The notes under the pieces were generated by a model, which was given only the letters and a program-made list of their open reading frames with translations, ran no database searches and had not been told where the DNA came from. Positions 40,135 to 42,515 of a stretch of DNA of 42,515 nucleotides are shown piece after piece. This stretch comes from Bacilli bacterium (lineage in GTDB: Bacteria > Bacillota_I > Bacilli_A > RFN20 > CAG-826): NCBI GenBank assembly GCA_024408435.1, contig JAKSVA010000003.1, positions 1 to 42,515 of the forward strand. The letters run 5' to 3'. A program made the position numbers and the translations under genes. Within the stretch, counting starts at the first letter, position 1; every line of letters begins with the position of its first letter.

Positions 40135-41088
40135 TCAAAACACTTTCACTAATATAGGTTTGTCTTCCATAGTATTAGCTTTGGAATACCATAATTCAAT
40201 TTTGGTTTTATTAATAATCGATTTAATAAAAGGACTACTTATAACATGTTTAATTTGGCGTTCCAAATTTTTGTAATAACAATTATATTGTTGCTCTGCA
40301 GATTCTGGATAATAATATAAATAAATCAATTTGGCTGGCTTAGATGATTGTCTTGCATTAATTCCTAAAAGATGACAAACAAATTGCTTGACATCAAAAA
40401 ATATAAACTCTTCACCATCGAGGTTAAAAATATTGGGTGGCATTTCAATGCATCTGCAATCTTCTAATCTACAACAAGGCTTTTTATTTTTATAAGGTTT
40501 AGTAATATCCCAATTGTGTTTTTTGCAGAAAGAAAGCCAATTTTTTCTTCTTGTCATATATTCAAACTCAAGTGGTTTAAATTTTTTGGGAAATACATAT
40601 TTATAATCAGGCTTCCACTCTAGTGAATGGTTGTCAAAAATTTCATGACATTTAGCCTCAAAATAAATCATAAAATTTTCGCTTTCACAAAATGCATCAT
40701 AATTGGGTTTGCTAGGTGTTATCCCTTTTTTAAATGTTATTTTCTCATTAACGCGCTCAAATTCTATTTCACCATTATGGGTTGAACTATTTGTAAAAAA
40801 ACGTATGTTGTTTTTGTCTTTAAAAAGAAGATAAATAAATCGCGAAGACGAAGCTACCGATGCCATTTTAGGTGGAATTATATATTTACCATGTTTATGC
40901 TCATCAAGCTCCCCTCCTCCATACTTAACACGGACGTTAGCTTTAAATTTCCCCCAACAACTATTGCTGAAATAGTTTAGATAAATTTTGTTTTTAATTC
41001 TATATCCAAAATTACTTTTAGAATACTTCTTTCCTTTAATTAATTGATTCTTTATTAATTGATCAAATGATTCTTTAATTTCTTTCAT
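40135..41088 (-). CDS. PD-(D/E)XK-like protein with Cys cluster
   Basis: 317 residues. A nuclease-like core is visible at Asp131 (YDAFCESE) and Glu144-Ala-Lys146 (IYFEAKCHE). A possible metal-binding cluster follows: Cys205, Cys206, Cys211 and Cys213 (CCRLEDCRC). The rest, including EFIFFDVKQFVCHLLG near 227-242, is unassigned. The start at 41088 is preferred over 41139 because the longer version runs through the -10 box. No ribosome site precedes ATG 41088 and the -10 lies seven bases away. Nuclease activity is inferred from these residues only. Confidence 0.65.
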   Translation of the reverse strand: MKEIKESFDQLIKNQLIKGKKYSKSNFGYRIKNKIYLNYFSNSCWGKFKANVRVKYGGGELDEHKHGKYIIPPKMASVASSSRFIYLLFKDKNNIRFFTNSSTHNGEIEFERVNEKITFKKGITPSKPNYDAFCESENFMIYFEAKCHEIFDNHSLEWKPDYKYVFPKKFKPLEFEYMTRRKNWLSFCKKHNWDITKPYKNKKPCCRLEDCRCIEMPPNIFNLDGEEFIFFDVKQFVCHLLGINARQSSKPAKLIYLYYYPESAEQQYNCYYKNLERQIKHVISSPFIKSIINKTKIELWYSKANTMEDKPILVKVF

Positions 41089-41095
41089 TTGTTTA

Positions 41096-41101
41096 ATTAT
41101 A
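41096..41101 (-). promoter_or_regulatory. -10 box of the Cys-cluster nuclease-like gene, leaderless
   Basis: TATAAT on the minus strand, seven bases before ATG 41088. The -35 is poor. The predicted start is the A of the start codon. Confidence 0.5.
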
Positions 41102-41169
41102 CACCAGACATATGTTCCAAATATAACCCATATGGTCACCTATGACACCTTTCGTTCTTGTGGAGTTTA

Positions 41170-41430
41170 CTATCTATTTTCAATTGTTTTTAAAACTTTT
41201 TCTACTCTCCCAATAAGCTTTATTTGAAAGTCGCTCATTTCTTTAACTCTTTTATTGACATCGTAAAGTGTAAATGAGAATTGTTCAAAGTTTTTATTGT
41301 TATAAGTGTCTAATCCAAGTCGCACTAATAGTAAAGCGACTTTAGACCAATCTTTAATCTTCTCTTTTTCTTTTACTCTGTTAATCCTTACTAGTAACTC
41401 TTTATCAAGCGTAAATTTAATTTTAGGCAT
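41170..41430 (-). CDS. Ribbon-helix-helix regulator (CopG/Arc-like)
   Basis: 86 residues. The first ~45 fit a ribbon-helix-helix: KIKFTLDKELLVRINRVKE, then KDWSKVALLLVRLGLDTY. The remainder (about 50-86) is a helical tail. Such dimers bind palindromic operators, and a double palindrome sits over its promoter (41482-41513). GGGAGG precedes the start. It may instead be a plasmid or phage-borne antitoxin, but no toxin gene of matching size is adjacent. Confidence 0.7.
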   Translation of the reverse strand: MPKIKFTLDKELLVRINRVKEKEKIKDWSKVALLLVRLGLDTYNNKNFEQFSFTLYDVNKRVKEMSDFQIKLIGRVEKVLKTIENR

Positions 41431-41477
41431 ATTTTGACCCTCCCTTCTGAAAATAGATATATTTGAAGCAGGTTAAT

Positions 41478-41513
41478 GTTATAGGTCCTAAACCGCACTT
41501 TTTAGGACCTAAA
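41478..41513 (-). promoter_or_regulatory. Double palindromic operator over the RHH promoter
   Basis: TAGGTCCTA (41482-41490) and TTTAGGACCTAAA (41501-41513) are both palindromes around a central base, centres 21 bases apart, about two DNA turns. They also form one large inverted repeat with 11-base arms (41482-41492, 41501-41511). A -10 TATAAC (41483-41478) overlaps the nearer site, so autorepression is plausible. Confidence 0.6.
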
Positions 41514-41537
41514 CTACTTTTTGCTAGGATCATAAAT

Positions 41538-42515
41538 TGACCCTGATTATCAAAATTGGAAACCAATTTCATTTGTGACTATCCTCCCACTTCTTGCGGT
41601 AGCCAACTGGACTATCCTTTAGTTTAGTTTTTATTCGTATGTTGTTATATTCGTAGATGTAATTTTCTACCTCCTTCTTAAAAGATTCATAATTTAGAAA
41701 TTTCATTTCACGACCATAGAAGATATCGTTCTTCATAACACCAAAGAAATTCTCCATGATGGCGTTCTCGTAACAATTACCTTTGCTACTCATACTTTGT
41801 TTCGCGTGAGAGGCTTTTAGAGCGCTTATATAACTATCGTGCTTATATTGCCAGCCTTGATCAGAATGAATTACTATGCCTTTTAAATTACCGTTTCTTT
41901 TAGCGATTAAGTTACTAAGTAAGGATAACGTAGTATCTAGTGATGGTGTTTTAGATATTTCATAACAAATAATCTCGCTATTAAACATATCTAAGTAACA
42001 TTGGAAATATACTTTGCCCCAAGGGAACGAGAACTCCGTTACATCAGTAGTTAGCTTTTTCATAGGTTCTAAGGCCTTAAAGTTTCGCTTAACTAGATTA
42101 GGCGCAAGCTTACTATATTGAGCTTTATAAGACTTATATGTCTTCTTTCGCCTTATTGGTTTAAGATTATTCTTTCTCATTAGGCGATTAATCTTGTTCT
42201 TACTCATCACCACACCGGTTTCTTTTTCGATTGCTATCTTTAGTCTTCTAGCGCCATATCGACCATGACTCTTCATAAATTCGTTTTTAATTAATTCATA
42301 GTCTTCATTATCAGCGCGTTCCTTTTGGCTTTGTTTTAAATGGTAGTGATAAGTGTTTTTAGGAATGCCAGTTACTTTAAATAACATCGTTAATGGATAA
42401 GTATCCTTAAGTTCTTTGATATGTCCTACTTTAGTAGCGGTGCTTAATTCAATGGGAAGATTATGTTCCTTACATAGATTTTTATAATAATTAATTTCGG
42501 CATCTTTAAGTGCAA
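41538..42515 (-). mobile_element. IS3-family insertion sequence, right end (left part outside window)
   Basis: The element contains the transposase frame and appears to end at TGACCC (41538 onward), reading GGGTCA on the minus strand as IS3-type terminal repeats often do. The other end and the orfA part lie beyond the window, so the exact boundary and any target duplication cannot be confirmed. It marks the right side of the accessory island. Confidence 0.6.
41569..42515 (-). CDS. IS3/IS150-type transposase (5' end outside window)
   Basis: The frame is open to the right edge (315 codons here), so the true start is not visible; the internal ATG at 42387 is only the first Met after the edge. 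The rve-type catalytic core shows the first Asp in TTDVTEF, the second Asp in IHSDQGWQY and the Glu in ENFFGVMKNDIF. A HTH_21-like segment SHGRYGARRLKIAIEKETG precedes it. It cuts and joins IS ends through a circular intermediate in this family. No internal stop or frameshift is present, so it may be active. Confidence 0.92.
   Translation of the reverse strand, partial: ALKDAEINYYKNLCKEHNLPIELSTATKVGHIKELKDTYPLTMLFKVTGIPKNTYHYHLKQSQKERADNEDYELIKNEFMKSHGRYGARRLKIAIEKETGVVMSKNKINRLMRKNNLKPIRRKKTYKSYKAQYSKLAPNLVKRNFKALEPMKKLTTDVTEFSFPWGKVYFQCYLDMFNSEIICYEISKTPSLDTTLSLLSNLIAKRNGNLKGIVIHSDQGWQYKHDSYISALKASHAKQSMSSKGNCYENAIMENFFGVMKNDIFYGREMKFLNYESFKKEVENYIYEYNNIRIKTKLKDSPVGYRKKWEDSHK

Noticed and set aside
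41170-41430. Antitoxin of a toxin-antitoxin pair
   Set aside because: The neighbouring gene at 40135-41088 is 317 residues with its own promoter and nuclease-like motifs, not a typical small toxin.

Overview
The window reads as a low-GC chromosome segment from an uncultured, probably gut-associated Bacilli/Mollicutes-like bacterium. The pointers are very AT-rich intergenic DNA, housekeeping genes of Firmicutes type (pcrA-ligA and gatCAB as neighbours), lipoproteins with typical lipoboxes, an ECF vitamin transporter component and short tightly packed operons. TGA acts as a stop (for example the MATE gene at 10015-10017) and TGG is the Trp codon, so the genetic code is the standard bacterial one and not the Mycoplasma code. 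The species is an inference; no marker gene in the window fixes it.

Region 1-28721 is mostly core genome. Positions 1-2880 (minus strand) hold the start of a large nonribosomal peptide synthetase with adenylation, carrier and condensation domains, running out of the left edge. Then come HU, der and cmk, a 952-residue lipoprotein with InlB-type repeats and a transglutaminase-like domain, a one-cluster ferredoxin, a MATE exporter, a cytoplasmic GH29 alpha-L-fucosidase and rplM-rpsI. A long minus-strand operon follows, gatC-gatA-gatB-galE-(glycosyltransferase/flippase fusion)-smpB-(ECF S component)-(48-residue membrane peptide), with gaps or overlaps of only a few bases at most junctions. Divergent from gatC is a two-gene amino-acid ABC transporter, and convergent with that lie pcrA and ligA.

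Region 28722-42515 is an accessory island. It carries a BglII-like endonuclease divergent from a cytosine-5 methyltransferase, a GIY-YIG nuclease downstream of the methyltransferase, a helical unknown protein next to a membrane-free FtsH-like AAA+ protease, a Cas4-like Fe-S nuclease fused to a DEDD exonuclease domain, a PDDEXK_4-type protein, a third PD-(D/E)XK-like protein with a Cys cluster, a divergent sigma-70 factor with an overlapping unknown partner, a small three-repeat protein, a ribbon-helix-helix regulator with a double palindromic operator, and an IS3-family insertion sequence cut by the right edge. Five nuclease-like proteins in about 13 kb, mixed with unknown genes and an IS, are what a defence island looks like.

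Two themes cut across the window. First, several genes have a good -10 box only 6 to 12 bases before the ATG and no Shine-Dalgarno sequence, which implies leaderless or near-leaderless mRNAs next to genes with strong AGGAG sites. Second, several proteins have unusual architectures: a GT4-Wzx fusion, a half-whole-half substrate-binding layout in an ABC permease, a transglutaminase domain whose Cys and Asp appear exchanged, and an adenylation domain lacking the amino-group anchor. No tRNA, rRNA or CRISPR array was seen, and no stretch above 300 bases lacks a gene.
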